49,305 nt of DNA from a virus: IMG/VR virus record IMGVR_UViG_3300030106_000877, positions 1 to 49,305 of that record, one strand, 5' to 3'. Numbering within the stretch: position 1 is the stretch's first letter; every line of letters starts with the position of its first letter. Below are positions 9,621-19,034 of this stretch, piece by piece. Under the pieces are notes generated by a model. It had not been told where the DNA came from. It did no database searches and was given only the letters and a program-made list of their open reading frames with translations. The position numbers and the translations under genes were made by a program.

Positions 9621-12600
9621 TGGCTAATCTTTTAGAAGGTATTGGGCAAGCATACGCTCAAGATTATAGAAATGTTAGAAAAGAACGTGAAGAAAGAGAA
9701 AAAGATTATTTAAAACAAAGATTAATGTATATGGCTCTTTCGCCTATAGGTGAAACTTTAGTTCAGGGTGCAGTAAATTTTATTAAACAACCTTTTGCAG
9801 AAAAGCATGAAGATTTTGTAGAAAGAGAAAATGCAAGAGGCGGCATCATTCAGCAAAGAAGAAACGTAGAAAAAGAAGTAGATGCAGTTCAAAAAACAAT
9901 AGATACTTGGAATGACACAGCAGCTCAAAACGGCATGAATATTTATGACGCAGCTAGACATACTCAGCGAGTACGCTCTAATGATGAGTTTAATAGAATT
10001 GTCGGAAACGATTGGAGAACGGCTGTACGCTACACTCCAGAACAACGAGCAAAAATTAATTCTGTTTTTGAAGCTATGCAAAGTACTATAGATGAAAATA
10101 GTGTAACTTTAGTAGACGATTCAATTAAATTTGTTGAAGATTTTGGCAAAGGAAGATTTAGAAGTTCTGAAGATATTGAAAAAGCTTTAGAAAAAAATAA
10201 ACTTCATGGGAATGCGGGTCAAATTTTATTGCGAAAGGTAAAGGGTATTTTTTCTGATGAACCAGTTGATCTAAAAGCAAAAGCAAGAGCAGAGGCAGCA
10301 CCAAATTTTTATAGTTTTTTACAAGATAGAACAGAGTATAACGACTCTCTTGCTAGGGCGCGGCGAGGAATAAATTATAATTTAAAAGAACAAGGTTTAG
10401 AAGATATTGTTGAGACTGCTACTGAATCAGAACGTCAACGTCAAGTAGCCCTAAGAAAAAGCGAATCCGAAAGGCTGCGACTGGACGCAATGAGAAGGCC
10501 ATTTGAAGAGCGAGAACTAGCACAACAAGAGCATTTTAATATTTATATGGATGGTGGAAAAGGAGCATATTCTGAATTAACAAAGGATTTAGACACCCTA
10601 GCTACAAGAGCTTTAAAATTAGGAATAGACTCTGGTAAAATTACTTACAAGAATTTTGAATCCTCTGTTGGTCAGTACATTAATAATAAAGATGGTCAGG
10701 GATTGATTGCTAGTAGAGTTAGAAGTATAAAGAACTATGAAACTTATAACAAAATAAAAACCGGAGGTCTTTCTGCAGTAATTTCAGAAGAAAATTTACC
10801 GCTTGCTAAAAAACTGTTACCTTTTTTCTCAGAAGAAAATTCTTATCAGTTTGTTAAAGAAATAAATTCTGGAGATCAAGATGGGTTTTATACTAGTAAA
10901 GCTATTAAAAAGCTTGCTGAAGATAACGTAAGTAGAATTAGTTCTGATTTAATTTCTAGTTCTGCAGAAAGTTCTCTTAGGAAGCAACAAGCTTTACTTG
11001 ACCGTCACATTGAGGTATTTATTTCAAAAGCAGAACAACAACCGGGAATTTCTATTTCTGATGCCAAAAAAATAGAACTGGAAGGAGACTTAAGAGGCAA
11101 GATTGTTACAAGAATTAGGGCTGAAGTTAATCAAAGATTAGGAAATGTTCTAGAGGACTATCAGATATTTGAAGTAGGAAAATCTAGAAGCGCCTTGACT
11201 CTACTTACTGATGATTTAGCACAGTACGGAGCAGCTAATGGGTTTAATTTTAATGAGTATCAAATCAGCGAAGAGTTAGAAAAATCTTTTTCTGATGTGT
11301 CTGAAGGAATAATTACAGTAGAAACAGATCTAGACATAGACCCACCATCTAGATTTCTTACTAATGAATCCATCAGTAAGGCTGTAAAAGATGGACAATC
11401 TAAAGCAGTTGCTCTTAGTCATGTGAAGACTCTTGATGCTGGTGGGGAAATTACCAATCCTAAGCTTCCACTTATGACCTCTAAAGATTCTTCACTTGTT
11501 TATGACAGTGGAACTTTTAGATTTACATTAGATAAGGTAGCAGGTAGGGCTGCTGCAGACTGGGATAATATAGAAAATGTATTAGGAATGTTTTCTGATG
11601 AAGACGCGGCTATAATTAAAGCAGATATGCAATCTAGACAACTTGTAATAAAAGATCTAGAAGAAAAATTAGGCATGAGCTATCCAGAAGCTAGTAAAAT
11701 TACCAGAAAGCATAAAGCTAGAAATCTTTTTACTCCTCCTGAAGATCAAGAGGAAAGTCCCGCACAAAAAATGAGAAATAATTCAGTATTTAAACAACTT
11801 TCTAAAGAATTAAGTAGGTTAGATTTGCCGGGACTTGATACAGATGTTGTTTCACCTTTTGGTGATAAAGTTTTATTTAAGAATAATAAAACTTATGAAT
11901 TTATAATGGGTGAAGAGTTTTCAATTGAAGAAGAGTCCCCGTCTATTGAAGAAGAGTCCCCATCTGTAGTTTCAGGAACTCTTTTTGATCCTGAATTAAG
12001 GCGTCCTCTGGAAAGGGATAAAGCACTACCCGCAGATATTGATCCTGACGATTATTCTTTTGGACCTGTGGCTGAACAACAGATTACTTCACGCTCACCT
12101 GAGTTAGGTCCGATTCAAGGCCCAGCTAACTCTTTTGTAGAAACTGGAGATGATATAATAAGAGAGGTGGTTAATTTAATACCTATTGATGATAAACAAA
12201 AAGAAAATCTTGTTACTTTTTTAGATGAGATAGCTACAGTAGAAAGTAATAAAGGTACAGACAGAGGAACATATGATATATATTCTGGAGATACCGGAAG
12301 AGGATCTTTAGGTGTATTTCAAATGGATGAAGTAGCTTTTGATGAAATAAAGAATAGAGCTGTTGGAGATAAAACTTCTTTTAAAAAGTTTAAAAAACAT
12401 TTAGGTGTTATTAATGGGTTTTTAAAAGATACTATAGGTAAGAATATGAATACTATTAAGTACGAAGATTTAAAAGATGACAGAGTTAATGCTCTTTTTG
12501 CTAGATTGTATCTTTTAACAAAACCAGAGGAAATACCCGATAGTGTAGGACAAAGAGCAAATTATTATCTTAAATATTATAATACTAAGTCAGGTAAAGG

Positions 12601-12721
12601 AACTTTTGACAGATATTTAAAAGCTGTAGGTTATGAACCTTCTCCTCAAAGTCTTCTCTCAAGAACTCCTGAAAGTTTTGGAAGGCTTAATTCAGAAAGT
12701 GCCACGCAACGAATATTTTAA
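9620..12721 (+). CDS. Internal virion protein with C-terminal lysozyme-like domain
   Basis: 1033 residues. The bulk is a charged alpha-helical region. Residues ~860-1005 resemble a lytic-transglycosylase/lysozyme fold: a candidate catalytic Glu at ~875 in IATVESNKG, then SGDTGRGSLGVFQMDEVAF, matching the usual G-x-G-x-FQ pattern, and a later NALFARLYL helix. In T7 gp16 a transglycosylase domain sits at the N-terminus and opens peptidoglycan during DNA entry; here it would be at the C-terminus. There is a small internal duplication, IEEESPS, around 11930-11960. Confidence is good for a virion protein and moderate for the enzyme domain. Confidence 0.65.
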   Translation: MANLLEGIGQAYAQDYRNVRKEREEREKDYLKQRLMYMALSPIGETLVQGAVNFIKQPFAEKHEDFVERENARGGIIQQRRNVEKEVDAVQKTIDTWNDTAAQNGMNIYDAARHTQRVRSNDEFNRIVGNDWRTAVRYTPEQRAKINSVFEAMQSTIDENSVTLVDDSIKFVEDFGKGRFRSSEDIEKALEKNKLHGNAGQILLRKVKGIFSDEPVDLKAKARAEAAPNFYSFLQDRTEYNDSLARARRGINYNLKEQGLEDIVETATESERQRQVALRKSESERLRLDAMRRPFEERELAQQEHFNIYMDGGKGAYSELTKDLDTLATRALKLGIDSGKITYKNFESSVGQYINNKDGQGLIASRVRSIKNYETYNKIKTGGLSAVISEENLPLAKKLLPFFSEENSYQFVKEINSGDQDGFYTSKAIKKLAEDNVSRISSDLISSSAESSLRKQQALLDRHIEVFISKAEQQPGISISDAKKIELEGDLRGKIVTRIRAEVNQRLGNVLEDYQIFEVGKSRSALTLLTDDLAQYGAANGFNFNEYQISEELEKSFSDVSEGIITVETDLDIDPPSRFLTNESISKAVKDGQSKAVALSHVKTLDAGGEITNPKLPLMTSKDSSLVYDSGTFRFTLDKVAGRAAADWDNIENVLGMFSDEDAAIIKADMQSRQLVIKDLEEKLGMSYPEASKITRKHKARNLFTPPEDQEESPAQKMRNNSVFKQLSKELSRLDLPGLDTDVVSPFGDKVLFKNNKTYEFIMGEEFSIEEESPSIEEESPSVVSGTLFDPELRRPLERDKALPADIDPDDYSFGPVAEQQITSRSPELGPIQGPANSFVETGDDIIREVVNLIPIDDKQKENLVTFLDEIATVESNKGTDRGTYDIYSGDTGRGSLGVFQMDEVAFDEIKNRAVGDKTSFKKFKKHLGVINGFLKDTIGKNMNTIKYEDLKDDRVNALFARLYLLTKPEEIPDSVGQRANYYLKYYNTKSGKGTFDRYLKAVGYEPSPQSLLSRTPESFGRLNSESATQRIF

Positions 12722-12734
12722 TTAAGGAAATATA

Positions 12735-15700
12735 ATGGCAATTATATTAAATCCAGAAGAACAAAAATATTATGATGAACTACTTAAACAATCTTCTGAT
12801 AAGAAATATCAAACGCCTCAAATAAAACTTCCTGAAGAGTATGAATCTTCTAAGATGAGACAGCTTCAGTACGGATTCGGAAAAGCTGACTGGCTAGGTA
12901 CAAGTGCTTTTAGATACATAGCTGCTGGAGGAGATGAAGAACTTTTAAAAGAAAAAGAAAAAGAACGTCTTAGAGAGCTTGATAGAAAATATAGTGACCT
13001 TTCTGCAGCGGATAAAGAGTCTGGCTGGGCTTTGGCAGGTGAGATTGGATCTTATGTGATTGATCCTACTGCTGCGCCTTTGTATCTTGCAGGAGGTGCG
13101 GGTGTTGCTGCAAAGGGGGCACAGCTAAGTAACACTGCTCGACGCTTTTTAAGCGCAGCTACAATGGGCAGCATAGCTGCTGGAGACTATTCAATCAAAG
13201 AACTTTCTAAAGGCAATGAAATAGAGCCTCTTGGATTAGGACTTTCAGCAGGTATGGGAGCGGTAGGAGGTGCTGTATTCCTTCCTAAAAGTTTAAAACT
13301 AACTAAGTCAGATGAACCTCTTAAAACTATTACGACTACTGAGGGAAAATCTTTACCTTCTAAAGTAAAAGATAATCCTCTTCCTGACCTGGAACCTACT
13401 GAACTAGAAGCTTTAGAACGCTCTATATCTTCTTTTTATAATGAAGCTCCAGACACTATAGGAAAAACAGTTGGAAATTTTGGTAACGGATATAAAATAG
13501 CAGCAGCTAAAAAAATAGTAGAGCTTCACAGAAGACAAAGAAATTTAAGAAAAAGCTTTTCTATTCGTCCATTAACTGTAGATCAAGACAGAGCTTTTAA
13601 AGAACTTCAAGATCTACAGACAATTTTAAAAGATGATGATTTTAAAAGATTAACAAAATCTAGAAAAGAAGCTACTAAATTTTTAAGGCAAGAACTTCCT
13701 AAGTTAATCAGAGATGAAGCTGAAGATATTTCAGATAATGTTGTTGGAATTGCTGGTAAATTATCTGTTAATGGACACTTAAACGCAAACACTATACGAC
13801 ATGCCGTTTATAGACCTATAATGGGGTCTATGGCTGGGTTTGGTTTGGGTGCTGCTCATAGTTTATATAGTGACGAAGACTTTAATCCAGTACCTTGGAT
13901 GGTTGCAGGGGCTGTTGGTGGGTTTGCTTCTAAAAAAATAGTAGAGAGTCAATTTGTTCCTTCTGTTAAAGAAGCTGCAGAAGTCTCAATTAAAGAAGTG
14001 TTATCTCACAATTTACGAGCGCAAGCCAATGTTTTTTTCTCAGGCGGTGCTGCTGCAAAAGCTCAAGCTTATGGTGGAAGAGTACATGATTTAAGCAGAG
14101 CTTTATTTCAGCAAGTAGGTAGTGGTTTGCAAGGAGCATCTAAAAATACTGTAGAAGAAGCATCTGAGTTACTACAACAAGAACTTAATCTTTCTTGGTT
14201 AAAGGTAATTGAAGATTTGGGTGTAGCAGGTGGAGGAAGATCAGAAGAAATAAGAAAAGCTGCTACTCTTCTTGAAGAAGGTTTTGAAAATATAGACACC
14301 TTGAAATCTAAGTTTTCTTTTGACGATGCAGAATTAGATAAAGTTGTTAAACTTGGAGAAGCTGGTAAAAGTTTAGTAGATAAACTTGCTGATGAAGTTA
14401 CTAAAGTAGGTATGAACTGGAAGCCTAATATTGTAGACGGTAGAGTTCAATACGTTTTACCTCAAATGCACGATAAACTTAAAATGGCTACTACAGAAAA
14501 AGCCAGAGAAGTTTATAGAGAAGCTTATACTTTAGAAAAAATAGCAGATGCTGAAGCAGTAGGAAAGACAATAGACCCTGGAAAAATAAATTTAAATGTT
14601 ATTGACGAGTGGTTTGATAGCATGGTTACTTATGGAAGATCTGATAAAGCACCTTTATCCGCTTTTTCTGACATAGCCAATAAAAAAATGAGACCTTTAA
14701 CTTCTCATTTTGAAAAAGAGAGAGTTTTTAAATCTTTTGAAGCTAGAAAACTTTTGGCGGATGAAGGATTTCTTCAGACAGATATTGATCACTTGTTAAA
14801 AGAATATACTAGTAGCACTGTACCTATTGCAGAATTTGCTAGAAGATTTGGAGCTAATGGAGAAGGAATCACATCTCTTAAAAATGCTATTAGAACAGAT
14901 TTTAGAGGCTGGATGAATAAAGCCAAAACAGAAAAAGAAAGATTAAGACTGGTTAAAATGAGAGACGACCATTTGAATGTCGTAAATGAAATGGTTGAAG
15001 TTTACTTTGGAACTGTTCACAAATCTAGTTGGGCTGCTAATAGTCAAATGTCTAATGCAGTAATGTCTACTATGGTAACAGGAGCTAATCTTGCATATCT
15101 TCCTAAAGTTGTAATAAGCAGTTTAGGAGAGCTTGCCCAGCCTTTTATGAACAGCGGAGCCTACAACGCTATGAAAGGTTTTGCAAGATCTTTAGATAAA
15201 GATACGGACATAGGCGCTGTAACAGGATTTTCTAACAGAGATGTGGCTTCTCACGAGTTAAGACAATACAGACTAGCTACTGCTAACCCTAATTCTACAG
15301 CGCAAAGGCTATCTACTAATGTGAACCAGACATTTTTTAAATACAATGGTCTAGTTCCTTTTACTAATTTTACAAGGCGATATGCTTATAACACAGGTAT
15401 TGAAAGAGCTTTTGAAATAGCTAATAAAATTTCAACAAAAAGAACTACAGCACTACAGAACCAAGCAAACGCTGCTGGTCTTTCTGATGAGAGTATTAAT
15501 ATTTTAACAAAGTTTAAAAATGTTGATGAAGCTTTACAGGACGTAGACGGAAAAAGAATTTTAAATCTAGCAGGATCTAGGGCTGCAGACAGAGACGCTA
15601 TTCTTCCTATGCTTTCTAATCGTAGAGCATGGTCTCAATCTAACGATCCTTATTTAAAATCTTTATTTCAATTTTTATCCTGGGCACAAGCAAAGACATC

Positions 15701-16586
15701 ACAAACAAATGCTCTTATTAGTCGTATGGAAGACGGAGATGATGCACTGTTTGTAAAAATGATAGGATCTTTAGCCTTATATGATGGAATTGTTACTTTT
15801 AAATCTTTCTTAAACGATCCTAGCGGAAAATGGTTAGAAGAGAGAGATGAAGATTCATATAAAGAAGCTTACGCAACCTTGAAAAACATTGGAGCAGGTG
15901 TTCAACACAGTGGTAATTTTAACCATGTGTTGATAGATAAAATAGCTAGACTTGCTTCTGGTCATGGTGGACAGCACCCGTTAGAAAACCTAGTTCCTGT
16001 TATAGGTTGGGGTACTGAAATGTTTAAAAGCTATGCTCCACCTGTAGGAGATTTTGAAGGTTCTATATCTAGAAACATTAGGACAGGAGATTTTGAAGGT
16101 GCTACAAAGCAAGCTTTAAAACCTCTTCCTTTTGGAGATGAAGTTTTAGATGTGTTTGATTATGCAGGATACCCTATTGAAGATGAAGTAGTAAGAGAAC
16201 CGACTGCTAAAAAAATAGGACGTTTATATTATGAAGGTGGTGGTGAAGTAGATATTGAAAGAGCTGCTGAAGAGCCTGATGAACGTATAGACAAAATGAC
16301 TGGTGTCCCTTATGACCAACAGGCTGGGGGTGCTTTTGTAGATGTTGAAGATCCTTTAAGAAGACTTGGATTTCTTGGTGGAGGTATTGCGGAAGAAGAC
16401 CCTCTGAGAAGACTTGGATTTGTTCAAGGAGGATTTAGCTCAATTGCAAGAGTTGCAACTAATATCTTAGGACGAACTACTGATGAAGTAATAGAAATTA
16501 ATTCTAGAAATATAAATGTTGATTCAGTTAATTATGTTGAAGGTGGTAAAGTTTTAAAAGCTTTAAAAAGGAGTCAAAATGTATAA
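12735..16586 (+). CDS. Large internal virion (ejection) protein
   Basis: 1283 residues, the last large late gene before lysis. The N-terminus (MAIILNPEEQKYYDELLK) is soluble, followed by Gly/Ala-rich hydrophobic stretches (AGEIGSYVIDPTAAPLYLAG, ~100-150; MGSMAGFGLGAAHSL, ~360). A long helical middle follows, ending in NRRAWSQSNDPYLKSLFQF-type sequence. The tail carries DKMTGVPYDQQAGGAF and two EDPLRRLGF repeats, a feature I associate with marine podovirus ejection proteins. SD AAGGAAA precedes the ATG. Likely the gp16-like conduit protein; no catalytic motif is visible. It overlaps the endolysin gene by 8 bases. Confidence 0.6.
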   Translation: MAIILNPEEQKYYDELLKQSSDKKYQTPQIKLPEEYESSKMRQLQYGFGKADWLGTSAFRYIAAGGDEELLKEKEKERLRELDRKYSDLSAADKESGWALAGEIGSYVIDPTAAPLYLAGGAGVAAKGAQLSNTARRFLSAATMGSIAAGDYSIKELSKGNEIEPLGLGLSAGMGAVGGAVFLPKSLKLTKSDEPLKTITTTEGKSLPSKVKDNPLPDLEPTELEALERSISSFYNEAPDTIGKTVGNFGNGYKIAAAKKIVELHRRQRNLRKSFSIRPLTVDQDRAFKELQDLQTILKDDDFKRLTKSRKEATKFLRQELPKLIRDEAEDISDNVVGIAGKLSVNGHLNANTIRHAVYRPIMGSMAGFGLGAAHSLYSDEDFNPVPWMVAGAVGGFASKKIVESQFVPSVKEAAEVSIKEVLSHNLRAQANVFFSGGAAAKAQAYGGRVHDLSRALFQQVGSGLQGASKNTVEEASELLQQELNLSWLKVIEDLGVAGGGRSEEIRKAATLLEEGFENIDTLKSKFSFDDAELDKVVKLGEAGKSLVDKLADEVTKVGMNWKPNIVDGRVQYVLPQMHDKLKMATTEKAREVYREAYTLEKIADAEAVGKTIDPGKINLNVIDEWFDSMVTYGRSDKAPLSAFSDIANKKMRPLTSHFEKERVFKSFEARKLLADEGFLQTDIDHLLKEYTSSTVPIAEFARRFGANGEGITSLKNAIRTDFRGWMNKAKTEKERLRLVKMRDDHLNVVNEMVEVYFGTVHKSSWAANSQMSNAVMSTMVTGANLAYLPKVVISSLGELAQPFMNSGAYNAMKGFARSLDKDTDIGAVTGFSNRDVASHELRQYRLATANPNSTAQRLSTNVNQTFFKYNGLVPFTNFTRRYAYNTGIERAFEIANKISTKRTTALQNQANAAGLSDESINILTKFKNVDEALQDVDGKRILNLAGSRAADRDAILPMLSNRRAWSQSNDPYLKSLFQFLSWAQAKTSQTNALISRMEDGDDALFVKMIGSLALYDGIVTFKSFLNDPSGKWLEERDEDSYKEAYATLKNIGAGVQHSGNFNHVLIDKIARLASGHGGQHPLENLVPVIGWGTEMFKSYAPPVGDFEGSISRNIRTGDFEGATKQALKPLPFGDEVLDVFDYAGYPIEDEVVREPTAKKIGRLYYEGGGEVDIERAAEEPDERIDKMTGVPYDQQAGGAFVDVEDPLRRLGFLGGGIAEEDPLRRLGFVQGGFSSIARVATNILGRTTDEVIEINSRNINVDSVNYVEGGKVLKALKRSQNV

Positions 16587-16947
16587 ATACTTTACAGTAG
16601 ATGAGCTTCATTGTCAACATTGCGGCAAGGACGGGATGAATCAAGTCTTTATGCAGCGTGTTGAATCTCTACGAGAGAAGGTAGGCTTTCCATTTATTAT
16701 AAGCTCTGCCTACCGCTGCCCAGACCACCCCATAGAAGCCCGTAAAAGCTCTCCAGGGGCACATGCATCAGGGCAAGCCCTCGATATTACCTGTAGTGGA
16801 ACTAACGCCTACGAGCTTCTGAAGGCGTCTCTGGCGATGGACTTCACAGGCATTGGGGTAAATCAGACAGGAACCTCCAGATTCATTCATCTTGACACTT
16901 TAGAAGACGCAGCAGGAAGGCCCAGACCTAGAGTCTGGAGCTACTAA
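16579..16947 (+). CDS. M15 peptidase endolysin
   Basis: 122 residues, the size of single-domain phage M15 (VanY/M15_3) peptidases that cut peptidoglycan cross-links. Zinc site: His62 and Asp69 in GAHASGQALDI plus His104 in FIHLD; SSAYRCPDH precedes it as in the family. An N-terminal CQHCGK pair is also common in phage members. There is no signal peptide, so release depends on a holin. It opens the lysis module and is coupled to the ejection gene upstream (8-bp overlap, SD AAGGAG) and to the next gene (TAATG). Confidence 0.92.
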   Translation: MYKYFTVDELHCQHCGKDGMNQVFMQRVESLREKVGFPFIISSAYRCPDHPIEARKSSPGAHASGQALDITCSGTNAYELLKASLAMDFTGIGVNQTGTSRFIHLDTLEDAAGRPRPRVWSY

Positions 16948-17420
16948 TGTTTGGCATCGGGGAAGCAGCAGCGATTGGAGCAGTTATATCAACTCTCAAA
17001 TCTCTTAATGATGCTTTATCCACCATAAAAGAAACCGGCGGTCATGCCTCTGATATGGCTAATCTAGTAGGTAAATACTCAGATGTAGAACAGAGGATAC
17101 AAGAAGTAGAGACGGCCAAAGGAGGCATACTGGATGTGAAACAATCTATGCAGCTACAGCTTGCAAAGCGTCAGGCCGAAAGCTTTAACAGAGCTTTAAA
17201 AGATAGTTTATTAATGAGTGGTCAAGGCTCACAGTATACTGAAATAATGACAAGAGTAGAGGAGTCTAAAGAAAGACATAAAAAGGCTATAGCTGAGTTG
17301 AAGAGAGCTAAAGCAAAAAGAAATAAAATGATTAAAGAAGTTTTAACTTATTTTGCTGCGGGTTTAATAGCTTTTGCAGTCTGTATGGCAGGATTGTTTC
17401 TTTTCCTTTGGTCACAATGA
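16947..17420 (+). CDS. Tail-anchored lysis-module protein, unknown
   Basis: 157 residues. An amphipathic N-terminal helix (MFGIGEAAAIGAVISTLKSL), a long charged helical middle, and a single C-terminal membrane segment (TYFAAGLIAFAVCMAGLFLFLWSQ). It lies between endolysin and holin genes, so a lysis or lysis-timing role is likely. It is not a classical Rz spanin, which has its membrane helix at the N-terminus. Its TGA overlaps the next ATG. Confidence 0.6.
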   Translation: MFGIGEAAAIGAVISTLKSLNDALSTIKETGGHASDMANLVGKYSDVEQRIQEVETAKGGILDVKQSMQLQLAKRQAESFNRALKDSLLMSGQGSQYTEIMTRVEESKERHKKAIAELKRAKAKRNKMIKEVLTYFAAGLIAFAVCMAGLFLFLWSQ

Positions 17421-17593
17421 TTATTAATTTAAATGCTTACAGACACGCTAGAAGTAAAGAAGCTGAGTTAGAGGTTTATAACTCAGAGCTTAAAAATAAT
17501 CTTCTTCAGAAACAGCAGATAGACACTAACATAGCTGTCATTGAAGATATTATAAAAATTATTGAAAAAGAGATTGAGGAAGAGCAGGAATAA
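17417..17593 (+). CDS. Small coiled-coil protein in lysis module
   Basis: 58 residues from the ATG at 17417, which overlaps the previous stop as ATGA; an upstream TTG at 17408 is less likely. Almost entirely charged helix (NNLLQKQQIDTNIAVIEDII, ending IEKEIEEEQE). No membrane segment and no family recognised. Position suggests a partner of the tail-anchored protein before it. Confidence 0.5.
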   Translation: MIINLNAYRHARSKEAELEVYNSELKNNLLQKQQIDTNIAVIEDIIKIIEKEIEEEQE

Positions 17594-17594
17594 A

Positions 17595-17912
17595 ATGGTT
17601 ATCTATACAAAATTTGCCAAAATCCTTAGTGGCGGGAGAAAAGGAATAGCTTTATGGCCTTTCGCTTTTATAGTTCCAGAACTAAAAGATGATACGGACA
17701 TGGTGACTCACGAAAAAATACATTTAGCTCAACAACAGGAGTTGTGGGTGGTTCCTTTCTATGTTCTATATGTATTGTTCTGGGTAAAAGGCTTAGTAAA
17801 AAGAGAAAACGCTTACTTGTCTATTCCGTTTGAAAAAGAAGCTTACGCCAATGAAAAAGATAAAGACTATTTAGAAAATAGAAAAAGTTTTTCTTGGGTT
17901 AACTACATATAG
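17595..17912 (+). CDS. Small HExxH-motif protein in lysis module
   Basis: 105 residues from the ATG at 17595 (purine-rich SD GAGGAAGAGCAGGA; the in-frame TTG at 17562 lies inside the previous gene and is rejected). Residues 39-43 read HEKIH, the zinc-metallopeptidase signature. A hydrophobic stretch (WVVPFYVLYVLFWVKGLV) and FEKEAYANE with a possible third ligand follow. Similar short proteins of unknown function occur in Bacteroidetes and some phages, from memory. An envelope-directed metallopeptidase active at lysis is a reasonable guess; the protein is short for a complete protease. Confidence 0.6.
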   Translation: MVIYTKFAKILSGGRKGIALWPFAFIVPELKDDTDMVTHEKIHLAQQQELWVVPFYVLYVLFWVKGLVKRENAYLSIPFEKEAYANEKDKDYLENRKSFSWVNYI

Positions 17913-17922
17913 AGGCTAGGGG

Positions 17923-18300
17923 ATGCTAAAAGAACTAATAGGTGGTTTAGGTGGGAAGGTAGTAGATGCTGTTTCTGCTCGTGGTGAACGTAAACATGAG
18001 GAGAAGGTTAAGAAGCTTGAGATAGAAGCTGCTCGACATAAAACTAAATTAGAGATGGCTATGAAAGGCCAGCAGATGGACAACTCTTGGGAACTTGAGC
18101 AAATCAGGAACTCAGGATGGAAGGATGAATTTGTTTTATTAATTCTTAGTATCCCTCTAATCCTAAGCTTTATTCCCGGTACTGTTACCTATGTAGAAGA
18201 TGGCTTTAGAGCATTGAGTCAAACCCCTGACTGGTATCAGTGGCTCATCCTTGCAGTATTTGCTGCAATCTATGGTATACGCATATGGAGAAGAAAATAA
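17923..18300 (+). CDS. Holin, 3TM/GTA type
   Basis: 125 residues. The N-terminal half is charged helix (ERKHEEKVKKLEIEAARHKTK). The C-terminal half has two clear membrane segments, DEFVLLILSIPLILSFIPG and YQWLILAVFAAIYGIRIW, and ends in RRK. This is the layout of the holin family described for gene-transfer-agent and marine phage release (Phage_holin_3TM-like). It would form the membrane lesion that frees the M15 endolysin. SD GAGGCTAGGGG sits just before the ATG. Confidence 0.75.
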   Translation: MLKELIGGLGGKVVDAVSARGERKHEEKVKKLEIEAARHKTKLEMAMKGQQMDNSWELEQIRNSGWKDEFVLLILSIPLILSFIPGTVTYVEDGFRALSQTPDWYQWLILAVFAAIYGIRIWRRK

Positions 18301-18597
18301 ATGGCTCACGAAGATCGTAAAGCAAGAATGTTAAAGAAATACAGACTGAAGGGAGTAAACAAACCTAAGAGAACTCCTGACCACGCTAAGAAGTCACATG
18401 TTGTTTTAGCTCAAGAAGGACACAAGCTCAAGCTTATAAGATTTGGAGAGCAGGGTGCTAAGACCGCAGGTAAACCTAAGAAGGGTGAGTCTGATAGGAT
18501 GAAGAAGAAGCGTAAAAGCTTTAAGGCTAGGCATGCTAAAAATATTGCCAAAGGCAAGATGAGCGCAGCCTACTGGGCTGATAAGGCTAAGTGGTGA
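18301..18597 (+). CDS. Small highly basic conserved phage protein
   Basis: 98 residues, Lys/Arg-rich throughout, with KSHVVLAQEGHKLKLIRFGE, then RMKKKRKSFKARHAKNIAKG and a C-terminal AAYWADKAKW. This pattern is widespread in marine phages (I recall DUF6321). Charge suggests nucleic-acid binding, perhaps packaged with DNA; no function is established. It starts one base after the holin stop and its TGA overlaps the next GTG. Confidence 0.6.
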   Translation: MAHEDRKARMLKKYRLKGVNKPKRTPDHAKKSHVVLAQEGHKLKLIRFGEQGAKTAGKPKKGESDRMKKKRKSFKARHAKNIAKGKMSAAYWADKAKW

Positions 18598-18797
18598 TAG
18601 AGCCTGTCTCCAGCAGCATACCAGTTTCTACTTGGTCTAAGAGTAGTCAGGTAGAGTACGTGACTGAAAATAAAAGACTGGGAGAAGAGCGCAGACTTTC
18701 TAGAGTTTTTAGAACTATCTTCTATGAATTTCAAGATGGAACTGTTAAACTACAAGACTACACTTCTGACAGATCAACTGTCGATTTAAACGTATGA
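18594..18797 (+). CDS. Hypothetical protein
   Basis: 67 residues from a GTG at 18594 overlapping the upstream TGA (GTGA); the GTG at 18591 is an alternative. Ser/Thr-rich N-terminus, then a hydrophilic region with FRTIFYEFQDGTVKLQDYTS. No family recognised. Second to last gene of the rightward transcript. Confidence 0.45.
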   Translation: MIEPVSSSIPVSTWSKSSQVEYVTENKRLGEERRLSRVFRTIFYEFQDGTVKLQDYTSDRSTVDLNV

Positions 18798-18806
18798 GGG
18801 AATATA

Positions 18807-19034
18807 ATGGATGATACGATACAATTCATAGAAACGCCAGAATCTACAGTACTCAGAATCAACTCAGACGCTATGTCTCATTTAGGAACAACTCTTTCAG
18901 AATCTTTACAATACGAAGATGAGAGCATGAAGAAAACTATTTTATCTTTGATACAACAACATAGTGCAATTATTCTAGAAACCAGCAACAAGATAGTAAT
19001 GAAACAGAAATTAAATATTCAAGCTGTTAGCTAA
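18807..19034 (+). CDS. Hypothetical protein, end of rightward arm
   Basis: 75 residues, acidic N-terminal half and a helical C-terminal half. SD GAGGGA precedes the ATG. No family recognised. Its stop overlaps the stop region of the opposing leftward gene by 8 bases, so no space is left for an intergenic terminator. Confidence 0.45.
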   Translation: MDDTIQFIETPESTVLRINSDAMSHLGTTLSESLQYEDESMKKTILSLIQQHSAIILETSNKIVMKQKLNIQAVS

